From Bacteroidales bacterium (lineage in GTDB: Bacteria > Bacteroidota > Bacteroidia > Bacteroidales > P3): a DNA stretch of 13,771 bases. Position 1 is the stretch's first letter; each line of letters begins with the position of its first letter. Position numbers and translations under genes: made by a program. The stretch lies in assembly GCA_004551865.1 (NCBI GenBank), contig SFPR01000050.1, positions 1 through 13,771 on the forward strand, written 5' to 3'. The notes beneath the pieces were generated by a model. That model had not been told where the DNA came from. It did not search any database and worked only from the letters and a program-made list of their open reading frames with translations. Below are positions 6,766 to 13,771 of this stretch, piece after piece.

Positions 6766-8352
6766 TTATATCAGGTGTGTAACATTGATTTTCTTATACT
6801 TTTTGCCCATTCCTAATGCGAACGCCATCTGGTCTTTGATAATCAATTCACCTTTTTGAAGTCCTGCTATGGCAGTTCGTATCTCTTGAAGTTCTTGTCC
6901 ACTTGTACCATACAAGTCTTGGATTACTTTGTTGTCAATAGTCTGTTGCTTCATAATGAGCGGATATTGAGCATTGGCATAAAAATCAAAACCTTTGCTC
7001 TTGAAACTACTCATGTTTTGAGTGGCAAGTATAATGCTCAATCCCTTATTTCTACCTACGGCAATAAGGTTTCGCAAAGGACGATTGTCAAAATCCAACA
7101 TATAGTGTGCTTCGTCAATGATAGAGAAATGACGTATCTGTACTACTTCTTCATTAGTAGCTTGTTTTTCAAGTCGTTCATATATATTGTTCAGCTTTGA
7201 TATAATAAAATAGACAATAGCCTTTGCTATTGGACCGTCTTTTGGATAGCCGTCCATCTTTATAATGTAACAATCTCCGATAAGGTCAGCTTTATCTTCC
7301 TCCTCAAAGATGTTGGCACGCACCAACTGTTTTAATATAGATGTAATACTGTCGTCCTTTCCGGCATCTGTCATCTTAGCTTGATACTCTTCCAACATCA
7401 TTTTGAATGTAATTGGTGAGCCGTCTGTTTTCTTGTATGCTTCTACAATGGCTTCACTCAATCTATTACTCATATTTGCACTGAGAGACATTCGGTCAAA
7501 TGAGCATAAAGCAGAAGCCATTTCAGATGAATAAAGATTGATTTCGTTGATTGTTCGTCCCGTAAAGTCTTTGAACGGAGTGAATGGAAGCGGGTGATCA
7601 ATAGGGTCAAGTATACAACTGCGATCAACATCAAAGAGAGATAGCCATTGATTGTTCTGAATGTCGCTGAACTCGCCCTTATAGTCGAAAAGAAGGAAGT
7701 TTACAGGGTATTGCGATTCTGAAGACAATGCCCTGAATTGCTGCATCAATACAGCCAAGAGATTGGTCTTTCCCGAACCTGTAGCACCGGCAATAATGAT
7801 TTGTGAGTTGGTAATGTTACGACTGTTAATATCGAGAGTAGCTTCCATTTCAACATCACCATAATTGCCGATAATCAGATTGAGAATCGGAATATCTTTA
7901 GCCATTGCTATCCTATTGTTTACAGCATATAGTATGGAATCTAAATTGTTATCTGACAAAAGATAATCTCTACCTCGGAGCATTTCGGCCGCAATGATAC
8001 GTGATAGCACGGCATTTTGCGACCAATCTATATTTAGATTGGCATAACGCAATTTTAGCAATGCAGAATATAAAGTAGATAAATCGTGCATCGTAAAGAA
8101 ACTCGGAACGATACGCACCGATGTAGCAGAAAGCTGTATATCCTTGTAGTCTTCCTCCTTGCGTTCGGTGGTCTGACTCAAACCAACGATAAAACAAATA
8201 CGCATTACCTTATTTGTGGTCAGACTTGCACGTTTTTCTCTGTCGGCAGTGCGAGACAAATTGATCTTACTCTCTATAAGTTCCTTTACTTGACTTATTT
8301 CGTCCATAATCCCCTCCATCTGACGGGTATTTGAAAAATTTATTATGCTCAT
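6766..8352 (-). CDS. DndE-like domain fused to a HerA/FtsK-type ATPase
   Basis: A 528-aa protein. Residues about 28-130 resemble DndE, a small subunit of DNA phosphorothioation systems that binds nicked DNA: INLSRTADREKRASLTTNKV then RICFIVGLS, later LSTLYSALLKLRYANLNIDW, and finally AAEMLRGRDYLL. Residues about 150-520 form a HerA-type motor: Walker A GATGSGKTN (189-197), LLFDYKGEF (220-228), Walker B IIDEAH (411-416) and VGRNKGLSIILATQ (432-445). Canonical Dnd systems encode DndE alone and use a separate HerA-like DndH in their restriction arm, so a fusion is notable. The ATG at 8352 lies 6 bp past the stop of the DndD-like gene, implying coupled expression. The ATPase call is firm; the DndE call rests on remembered pattern similarity. 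It is the last gene of the operon and presumably acts on DNA with the DndD-like ATPase. Confidence 0.8.
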   Translation of the reverse strand: MSIINFSNTRQMEGIMDEISQVKELIESKINLSRTADREKRASLTTNKVMRICFIVGLSQTTERKEEDYKDIQLSATSVRIVPSFFTMHDLSTLYSALLKLRYANLNIDWSQNAVLSRIIAAEMLRGRDYLLSDNNLDSILYAVNNRIAMAKDIPILNLIIGNYGDVEMEATLDINSRNITNSQIIIAGATGSGKTNLLAVLMQQFRALSSESQYPVNFLLFDYKGEFSDIQNNQWLSLFDVDRSCILDPIDHPLPFTPFKDFTGRTINEINLYSSEMASALCSFDRMSLSANMSNRLSEAIVEAYKKTDGSPITFKMMLEEYQAKMTDAGKDDSITSILKQLVRANIFEEEDKADLIGDCYIIKMDGYPKDGPIAKAIVYFIISKLNNIYERLEKQATNEEVVQIRHFSIIDEAHYMLDFDNRPLRNLIAVGRNKGLSIILATQNMSSFKSKGFDFYANAQYPLIMKQQTIDNKVIQDLYGTSGQELQEIRTAIAGLQKGELIIKDQMAFALGMGKKYKKINVTHLI

Positions 8353-8358
8353 AACTAT

Positions 8359-10359
8359 CTACTGATTAAGTGGTATTCCAAAATAGCCTTTATCTATTGT
8401 AGTCTTCTGTTTTTCTACATTGCGATGTAGAGTATAAGTTTTTGAGATGAATGGCTCTAATTTAACATAGTCAATATCTGTGCGTATCTCTGATGTTGTA
8501 CAGAGTAGAATAGTTTGTTCTGCCAACTGTGGGAAATACTCTTCCATCAAGGCATCGCGGCTTTCATTGTCGAGTACACCCATTACAGTATCAATCATAA
8601 CAGGCGGATTATAGTCTCCAAGATTGCGTAGTACTTTTAGCAATACTTGTATGAAAATTTGTTTGGAAGCAGCATTTAGCTGGTTTAATGATATTTCATT
8701 TCCGGAACTGTGATATAGCTTGATATTAAAGTGTTCCATACTATCAGATAATTCCACGCGACCAATATGTCCCTTATATGAAACTAATAAACGATTGAGT
8801 TGTGTCTGCATCTCTGTTTCTATTTGGGCTTTTTTCTTTCTCAGAAGATTGTCTGCTACTTTATCGAAGAACGGACGCAGCTTAACTAATGTATCAAATT
8901 TTACATCCGGTTCTTGTTGAATTTGCACATCGTATTGATGAATCCTTTTTTCTAAACGCTGAATCTCATTTTTGAGATTATCTTCTTGCGTTTTAAGTTT
9001 TTCTATAGTACGTTTAGCTTCTTCATAATTTGATATCAACAAATTGTTACCGCCTACCTGTATCTGTTCAAGATTATGTTTTTCTGTTTTGAGGTTATCG
9101 AGATTGGATAATTGTATTTCCATATCTTGCCTTTTGCGATCTATGGAAACAAATTGGTTGCTACCTCCTTTTCTCGGCAGTTCTCGGAGAGCATTCACTT
9201 CTGCATCATTCAGATAGTCGTATGGATCTTTGTCATTGGTGGCATTTTGTAGTGCCACAATGTGAGAAACCACATTTTCTTCATCTACCGCCTGACTACA
9301 AAGTGAAAGTTCTTTCAGGTAATCGATAATTTTTGCTGTTACATCACGAAGTGCCTCAATAGGGTAAGTACCGGTACTTTGCTTTTGGAGCTGTTCCTTT
9401 ACTCGTAATACATTGTTTATTTCCTGAGAAAGGTTTGAAGCCAATTTTGGAATAAAAACATTGATTTCTATATCATTGACAAACGCCTTCAAGTTTTCCG
9501 CATAGTTTGCTGCCTCTCCTATTATGGCTTGAATCTTGCCGTCAATATCTTGTATGCGTTTGCTTACATTGACAGCTTGTTGCGCACCTTCTTTGGCTCG
9601 TTGGTATTCATCTTCTACTGATGACATATATTTGTACAATCTATCTTGCTCTGCAAGGCAGTTATTAAGATCATTTACAAACTGTTCTTTCTGACTGCAT
9701 AACGAGTTATATTCTTTGGCTTCTTTTTCGGCTTCCAACCGTTGTTCTGCCCATTCTTGTTGTAATTTTTCTGCGGCACGTTTCAGTTGCAGATATTTCT
9801 TGAAGCCAAGTACGTTCTCAAAATTATCTCGTATGGTTTGCTGAAAGACATTTTTCTTCAACAACTCGCTCGACTGCATGGCATCAAACAGAAAATACTG
9901 GCTTAATTCCTCCGGCAGATTAGCTTTAATGATTTTATTTACTGCTTGTTCGGCGACCACTCTGTCTTTGGGAGCAGTCATAGTACCATAAACGTACATG
10001 TTACCATTCATGCTCAGTGAAACACTTTCAAGAGGGCGACCTTGAGAATTAAGCACATAAATCCTTTTCAGTATATACTTCTGCTGTTGTCCGAGAACTT
10101 TTCCAACAAAAGTGATTTGAAGACTAATTTCCGGTTTCACTTCATTGATTGCTCCTTGGTTAAGCAATTCCATAAAGTGTTCCTTATTCTCTATTTTCAA
10201 TCCGTATAAGGCACCACTTATGGCTTCAAACAAAGTTGTCTTACCACCACCATTTGCCCCTCCAATTAGTATAATAGGACGGTCATCATCTACTTTCAAA
10301 TCGAGATCGAGCGACAAGTAGGTCTTAAAATTTCTAATTTTTATTCCTTGTATAAGCAT
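8359..10359 (-). CDS. DndD-like SMC/Rad50-type ATPase
   Basis: A 666-aa protein from ATG at 10359 (MLIQGIKIRNFKTYLSLDL), 16 bp after the small upstream gene. The N terminus is the typical SMC/RecF start followed by Walker A GGANGGGKTT (33-42) and then ISGALYG. Long charged segments between about residues 180-280 and 410-490 look like two coiled-coil arms; no CxxC zinc hook is visible between them. The C-terminal head has LNAASKQIF (561-569) at the signature position and Walker B PVMIDTVMGVLDNESR with Asp590. This closely follows the DndD pattern (IDTPLG.LD), while the signature differs from the usual LSxGEKQ. DndD is the ATPase partner of DndC and DndE in phosphorothioation; here no sulfur-transfer gene is visible. 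Its adjacency to a DndE-like fusion supports the relationship. A generic AAA_23-type defence ATPase is the alternative. Confidence 0.8.
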   Translation of the reverse strand: MLIQGIKIRNFKTYLSLDLDLKVDDDRPIILIGGANGGGKTTLFEAISGALYGLKIENKEHFMELLNQGAINEVKPEISLQITFVGKVLGQQQKYILKRIYVLNSQGRPLESVSLSMNGNMYVYGTMTAPKDRVVAEQAVNKIIKANLPEELSQYFLFDAMQSSELLKKNVFQQTIRDNFENVLGFKKYLQLKRAAEKLQQEWAEQRLEAEKEAKEYNSLCSQKEQFVNDLNNCLAEQDRLYKYMSSVEDEYQRAKEGAQQAVNVSKRIQDIDGKIQAIIGEAANYAENLKAFVNDIEINVFIPKLASNLSQEINNVLRVKEQLQKQSTGTYPIEALRDVTAKIIDYLKELSLCSQAVDEENVVSHIVALQNATNDKDPYDYLNDAEVNALRELPRKGGSNQFVSIDRKRQDMEIQLSNLDNLKTEKHNLEQIQVGGNNLLISNYEEAKRTIEKLKTQEDNLKNEIQRLEKRIHQYDVQIQQEPDVKFDTLVKLRPFFDKVADNLLRKKKAQIETEMQTQLNRLLVSYKGHIGRVELSDSMEHFNIKLYHSSGNEISLNQLNAASKQIFIQVLLKVLRNLGDYNPPVMIDTVMGVLDNESRDALMEEYFPQLAEQTILLCTTSEIRTDIDYVKLEPFISKTYTLHRNVEKQKTTIDKGYFGIPLNQ

Positions 10360-10375
10360 AATAAAAGTCCAATTA

Positions 10376-10591
10376 TTAACGTATTTTCTGTATAGCACTA
10401 CGGATTATTTCCTCCGTATCACTGTCACTCATCTCTATAACATCTACTTTTTTTGTATGGTAAGCCTTTAAAATATCCTCGCTCAACCAATTAAAGTCTA
10501 TGTCTTCTGCTGTACAAATAGCTTCTATCATTGCAAGGTCATCTTTGCGAATGCCATAATGTACAAATTTTTGATCAATTCCTTTTGCCAT
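10376..10591 (-). CDS. Small 71-aa protein of the modification/defence operon
   Basis: ATG at 10591 (MAKGIDQKFVHYGIRKDDLA) lies 5 bp beyond the res stop. An in-frame alternative start at 10627 would overlap res and is less likely. The protein is acidic and probably all-helical, with AEDIDFNWLSEDILKAYHTK and DTEEIIRSAIQKIR. It has no enzymatic motif. It resembles small proteins that I recall being annotated as DNA modification system-associated, but I cannot verify this. The tight spacing on both sides suggests it is made together with Res and the DndD-like ATPase, perhaps as an adaptor or a complex subunit. Confidence 0.7.
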   Translation of the reverse strand: MAKGIDQKFVHYGIRKDDLAMIEAICTAEDIDFNWLSEDILKAYHTKKVDVIEMSDSDTEEIIRSAIQKIR

Positions 10592-10596
10592 AATCT

Positions 10597-11427
10597 TTAT
10601 GCGTTTTGTGGATAAAAACAACTCCAATTCTGTGTATCAATCGTATTTTCTATTGGTAATGAAGAAAACAACCAATTCTCTTCCTTTTGTAAAATGACAC
10701 CACCATTGAGCGGCTGTTCTTCCGTTGTGTTTTCCTTAATATATTTCAACAAGGCGTTATGCTTGTCGGCTGCAAAAATATCGCTGTCTTTGCTTTTGGT
10801 ATCGAACAGATAGATATGTCCGTTTTTCATGCGGATTACGAAATCCACATAGAATAATGATTTGCTATTACTACCCTCCGGGCTATACTCAATGGCATAA
10901 TGTTGTTTGCCTTTATCACCATTCTTATACCACCAGTCAATATATTGGCTGTTCTGCTCCAAATAAGCAATAAATTCTTTTTCTACACCTGAGGCTTGAT
11001 TGAGCTGCACAAACGGCAGTAAGGCATGATTGCCGACGTCTTCTATGTGATTTGTTTCACTATCGTAGGTCCGTTCTTCCGGTACTTCCCAGCTGTATTG
11101 CTTAAACATTCTTTTTGCTGCCGATTCTTTGCGAGCCTTTTCGCGAATAAGGGCATATTTCTCCAAAGCTGTGTCGATAATGCGGTCAAACTTAGGACGG
11201 TTCGAGTGATAGAGTACCACCTTTTTGGCGTCAGTGTCAAATATGCCAAAGAAGTCTGCAATTATCTCCAACAGATAATTCGCAATCTTAGTCGTACGCT
11301 CTTTGCTCTCAAACTGATGCCCTTTGGTGGCAATATATGCCATAAAAACATGGTCTATTTCAGTAGCTTTTCTTGCATACTTTATGGTATCAACTTCCAA
11401 TAATTGTTCTTCGTTTTGAAAATGCAC
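10597..11427 (-). CDS. Type III-like restriction enzyme Res, C-terminal nuclease part (split gene)
   Basis: This is a 276-aa frame from GTG at 11427. The frame is open upstream of the GTG and reads LVINIEIPKD directly before VHFQNEEQLL, the expected continuation of the helicase. The C-terminal part carries a PD-(D/E)xK-type nuclease core: YVDFVIRMKNGHIYLFDTKS, with Asp195 and the Asp209-x-Lys211 pair, and a candidate upstream Glu in VEKEFIAYLEQN. Type III Res proteins have this nuclease at the C terminus, after the helicase, so the two frames are best read as one gene of about 760 aa interrupted by a one-base shift. If translated separately from GTG it would give a free nuclease module. It is followed after 5 bp by the small protein gene. 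Confidence 0.75.
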   Translation of the reverse strand: MHFQNEEQLLEVDTIKYARKATEIDHVFMAYIATKGHQFESKERTTKIANYLLEIIADFFGIFDTDAKKVVLYHSNRPKFDRIIDTALEKYALIREKARKESAAKRMFKQYSWEVPEERTYDSETNHIEDVGNHALLPFVQLNQASGVEKEFIAYLEQNSQYIDWWYKNGDKGKQHYAIEYSPEGSNSKSLFYVDFVIRMKNGHIYLFDTKSKDSDIFAADKHNALLKYIKENTTEEQPLNGGVILQKEENWLFSSLPIENTIDTQNWSCFYPQNA

Positions 11428-11440
11428 GTCTTTCGGTATC

Positions 11441-12880
11441 TCAATATTGATGACTAAAATCGTCGTCCGTGCTATCCAACTTGGCTAACTCTTCCAATGA
11501 GAACAGCAACTTACCTACCTCAAAGTTCCAAAACTTGCAGGCTTCTTCGCGTAACACTCTACGGAAGTCCGGACCTAAATAGTTACGCTCCACATTGGGA
11601 CGTTCCGAATAGAACGAGGGTAGGTTTACATTCTTCAAACTCTCACGGCGATGTGCGGTAATAGTATTCTTTAAGATATATCCGGCATCTGCAGTAACGA
11701 TTTCAATCTTGTCCTTTGCAATGTCGGTAAAAACATAACCGGAATTGAGTATCTCCTTTTGGTAGTGTTTCTGCTTGGGCATACGCATAATACGTCCTAC
11801 AGTTTGAATGGTAAACCGGTCGCTTTTCAGTTTGCGAAATATGAGTAATACCGCTGCACGCGGACAATCCCAACCCAAGGCAATAGCCTCCTTGAAAAGC
11901 AAAACTTCAGTCATATTATCATGCTTCTCCAAGTCTGTCAGATTCTCTTTTTCTCTCGAAAGCCATATCGCCAAACGGTGGTTATCAGTATTGATGCCAC
12001 ACATTGCATCAAGATATTGTTTCACCTGCTCGGCTATAGCAGTGTCATCATCAGTCATATTCTCCTTTGTGTCATTGGGCAACTGAATTAGTAGCAGTGG
12101 ATTGATGTTCTCGCCTACCGCTTTATATGCTTCAGCAATTTGATTACGCTTATCCAATGCGACTTTGATAAGATTTGCATTAAGTTCTAACGCATCACTG
12201 AAATTGAGTTCTATATCCGGATTGAGTACCACTTCTTTCTTTATCATTTCGGCTGCAATCACGTCCTGACGATACACCGTTACCTTCTCCTTGGGATTAC
12301 TTGTTTTGGGAGTGGCAGAAATGCGAATTTCCACCATCGGGTTTATTTTGTCAAGTACGATTGAAGACTTATCGGCAGTTTGTGACCAAAACATGTGTTC
12401 CTCATCAATGATAGCTACAATAGGTAGTCCGAATTCCTCTTTTGTTTTGTCGGTTATTTCGTAGAGAGAAAGCGAACAATCACCCTCACGCACCATTACA
12501 TTATTCTCCTTATTCACACTTTCCCAGTTTATAAAGAGTATTTCACCCGGGCGGATACCTTCATTTTGGTCAAGTTCATCAAACATTATCGGGCGAATAG
12601 TGCGTGTCTCTTCAAAGGCATATTTCAGTTTTTCATAACTCTGTATGTGCAACTTGCGTGGAGCAAACCATATAAAAGCCACTTCCCTATAAGGACTATC
12701 TACACGGTCTCGCAGTTCGCTCATTAGAGAAGCAAGCATTTTGCACGCCATTACAGTTTTTCCTGCACCTGTTGTGGCTTCAAACACCAATTTATTTCGC
12801 TGTCCGCCGATATTTAGCAATCGAATAGTTTTGTCCACCAATTCGTTTACTGCTCTTTGTTGATATTCTAAATTCTTCAT
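11441..12880 (-). CDS. Type III-like restriction enzyme Res, helicase part (frameshifted)
   Basis: A 479-aa superfamily 2 helicase. The order of motifs is N-terminal YQQRAVNELVD, Walker A ATTGAGKT (35-42), Walker B DEEH (159-162), SAT (188-190), ALGWDCPRAAVLLIFRK (333-349) and QTVGRIMRMP (359-368). These fit Res subunits of type III restriction systems, which use ATP to move or diffuse along DNA and cleave via a C-terminal nuclease. The frame ends abruptly with STDDDFSHQY and TGA, where the family continues. The next frame supplies that continuation 13 bp on, so removing one T from the TTTT at 11456-11459 would restore a single protein. The ATG overlaps the stop of the upstream gene as ATGA, a sign of translational coupling. 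Confidence 0.85.
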   Translation of the reverse strand: MKNLEYQQRAVNELVDKTIRLLNIGGQRNKLVFEATTGAGKTVMACKMLASLMSELRDRVDSPYREVAFIWFAPRKLHIQSYEKLKYAFEETRTIRPIMFDELDQNEGIRPGEILFINWESVNKENNVMVREGDCSLSLYEITDKTKEEFGLPIVAIIDEEHMFWSQTADKSSIVLDKINPMVEIRISATPKTSNPKEKVTVYRQDVIAAEMIKKEVVLNPDIELNFSDALELNANLIKVALDKRNQIAEAYKAVGENINPLLLIQLPNDTKENMTDDDTAIAEQVKQYLDAMCGINTDNHRLAIWLSREKENLTDLEKHDNMTEVLLFKEAIALGWDCPRAAVLLIFRKLKSDRFTIQTVGRIMRMPKQKHYQKEILNSGYVFTDIAKDKIEIVTADAGYILKNTITAHRRESLKNVNLPSFYSERPNVERNYLGPDFRRVLREEACKFWNFEVGKLLFSLEELAKLDSTDDDFSHQY

Positions 12881-13395
12881 TGCTTCTCGTCTTTTTTGCG
12901 TTCGTGATTTTGATTTTCAACTTCTTTCATTTCCAATAGGAAACGATCATAGTCTGACAAAAACAATTTGTCTTGTATCACTCTGTACTTCTCAAACTCA
13001 GTCTCTGCGTGTAATTGTGCTATTTCTGAACTTACACGTCCGGCATCTTTCAACAGACCATATTCAAAAAGAGTGATAAAACTGTTCAATCGTTGTTCCC
13101 AATCTGCCATTGTCAATGGAATATGTCTCATGGTCATCGTTTCTGCAAAATCAAGATAAGCCGTAACCATGCGTTCCAACTGCCCCATTTCAATATCTGA
13201 AAGATAGTTCTTTGCTATCACCACATCACTTTTCTTGATTTTGCCGTCATGGGCAGTTATTCGAAATTTTCGAATAACTGACGCTTCCTGCTGCTTATCA
13301 TCACCCACACATGCCACATAGTTCAAGTATTCGGCTGCACTGCTTCGGATTGTTACTTGTTCTTTTTTCTTTTTGTTTTTCATCTGCTCACTCAT
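12877..13395 (-). CDS. RhuM-family protein with two internal deletions
   Basis: A 172-aa protein that matches both ends of RhuM-family proteins found inside restriction-modification loci, but lacks the middle. Residues 14-33 (VTIRSSAAEYLNYVACVGDD) and 37-52 (EASVIRKFRITAHDGK) resemble separate stretches of the N-terminal half. Residues 53-155 resemble the C-terminal half: IKKSDVVIAKNYLSD, then RHIPLTMADWEQRLNSF, then AETEFEKYRVIQDKLF and SDYDRFLLEM. From my memory of the family (usually about 300-340 aa), the winged-helix-like segment between residues 36 and 37 and a longer segment after Gly51-Lys52 are missing. Both losses keep the frame. The function of RhuM is poorly defined. The gene overlaps its neighbours as ATGA on both sides, so it is translationally coupled to mod and res. 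Whether it is functional is doubtful. Confidence 0.65.
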   Translation of the reverse strand: MSEQMKNKKKKEQVTIRSSAAEYLNYVACVGDDKQQEASVIRKFRITAHDGKIKKSDVVIAKNYLSDIEMGQLERMVTAYLDFAETMTMRHIPLTMADWEQRLNSFITLFEYGLLKDAGRVSSEIAQLHAETEFEKYRVIQDKLFLSDYDRFLLEMKEVENQNHERKKDEKQ

Positions 13396-13771
13396 TGCAA
13401 TTCCTCCTCTTTGCCAAAATTCAACATTCCGCTTTGCATATTCTCTTGGGTGTCTGTTTTTGTATCGTCGGAGGCAATGAGTTTATCTTTTTTATTTGGA
13501 AGTATGCGGCGGTAGGCGTTGTATATGGCTTGGGGCAAGGCACAAAGCTCCACCTTATCCTGCACCTCTTCAAAGTCTCCTTCCCACGGGTCTTCGCTTG
13601 GCGAGAATACATACAGACGCATCTTGCCCTCATAATCGGTCTTTCGGATAAGGTCTGCCAACTGCTGTACAGCCTCTTCCTTATAGATAATCATCATACG
13701 CTTTTTGCCGTTGTCAAAGTAGCGGAATACATTTTTGTAGGTTCGTTGCTCGCCAAACTTCGGCTGTTCTG
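13392..13771 (-). CDS. C-terminal end of a probable type III-style DNA methyltransferase (Mod), partial at window edge
   Basis: The frame is open to the right edge of the window, so the 5' part of the gene is missing. The visible 125 residues begin EQPKFGEQRTYKNVFRYFDN and continue through MRLYVFSPSEDPWEGDFEEV and LCALPQAIYNAYRRILPNKK to an acidic, polar tail ending FGKEEELQ. There is no methyltransferase catalytic motif in this part; those would lie upstream. The Mod assignment rests on position (first in an operon followed by a Res helicase, as in type III systems) and on remembered similarity of the LCALP.AIY.AY..VLP pattern to ends of adenine methyltransferases. The stop overlaps the next gene's start as ATGA. 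Confidence 0.5.
   Translation of the reverse strand, partial: EQPKFGEQRTYKNVFRYFDNGKKRMMIIYKEEAVQQLADLIRKTDYEGKMRLYVFSPSEDPWEGDFEEVQDKVELCALPQAIYNAYRRILPNKKDKLIASDDTKTDTQENMQSGMLNFGKEEELQ

Noticed and set aside
6766..10359. Standard DNA phosphorothioation (dnd) operon
   Set aside because: No cysteine desulfurase (DndA) or PAPS-reductase-like DndC is visible, DndE is fused to a HerA ATPase, and the neighbours are type III-like Mod/Res.
1..13771. tRNA, rRNA, CRISPR array or insertion sequence
   Set aside because: No cloverleaf-like sequence, regular repeat-spacer pattern, or transposase frame with terminal inverted repeats was recognised on either strand.

Overview
The window looks like a Bacteroidales (Bacteroidota) chromosome. 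It carries an rpsP-rimM pair whose bS16 has a long Ala/Glu-rich tail. The housekeeping genes have Bacteroidota-type promoters (TTG about 20 bp upstream of TAnnTTTG). There is also an envelope lipoprotein and an exported M3 metallopeptidase of types common in that order. All convincing genes are on the minus strand, so transcription runs from high to low coordinates. Everything here was read by eye; no database search was possible.

Layout, left to right. (1) About 1-1461 is the decayed remnant of a large phage or conjugative-element polyprotein, broken by frameshifts and stop codons. It contains a recognisable toxin- or nuclease-like C-terminal domain and a small overlapping reading frame. (2) 1462-6571 is an ordinary core block read rightmost first: exported M3 peptidase, terminator, Ig-like-domain lipoprotein, rpsP, rimM. 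(3) 6766-13771 is a tightly packed accessory operon, cut by the right window edge at its 5' end.

The accessory operon, in transcription order, encodes six pieces: the C-terminal end of a probable type III-style DNA methyltransferase (Mod); a RhuM-family protein reduced to 172 aa by two in-frame internal deletions; a type III-like restriction helicase/nuclease (Res), split in two by a one-base shift; a 71-aa small protein; a DndD-like SMC/Rad50-type ATPase; and a HerA/FtsK-type ATPase whose first ~130 residues resemble DndE, the DNA-nick-binding subunit of phosphorothioation systems. Neighbouring genes either overlap as ATGA or are separated by 5-16 bp.

The interesting system is this island: Mod and Res appear wired to a DndD-like ATPase and a DndE-HerA fusion, with no sulfur-transfer genes (DndA, DndC) in the visible part. 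I infer a phage-defence or DNA-modification system built from type III restriction-modification and Dnd-like parts. I do not know of a characterised system with exactly this composition, but I cannot search for one. In the sequence as given, res is frameshifted and rhuM is internally deleted, so the locus may be partly inactive or phase-controlled.
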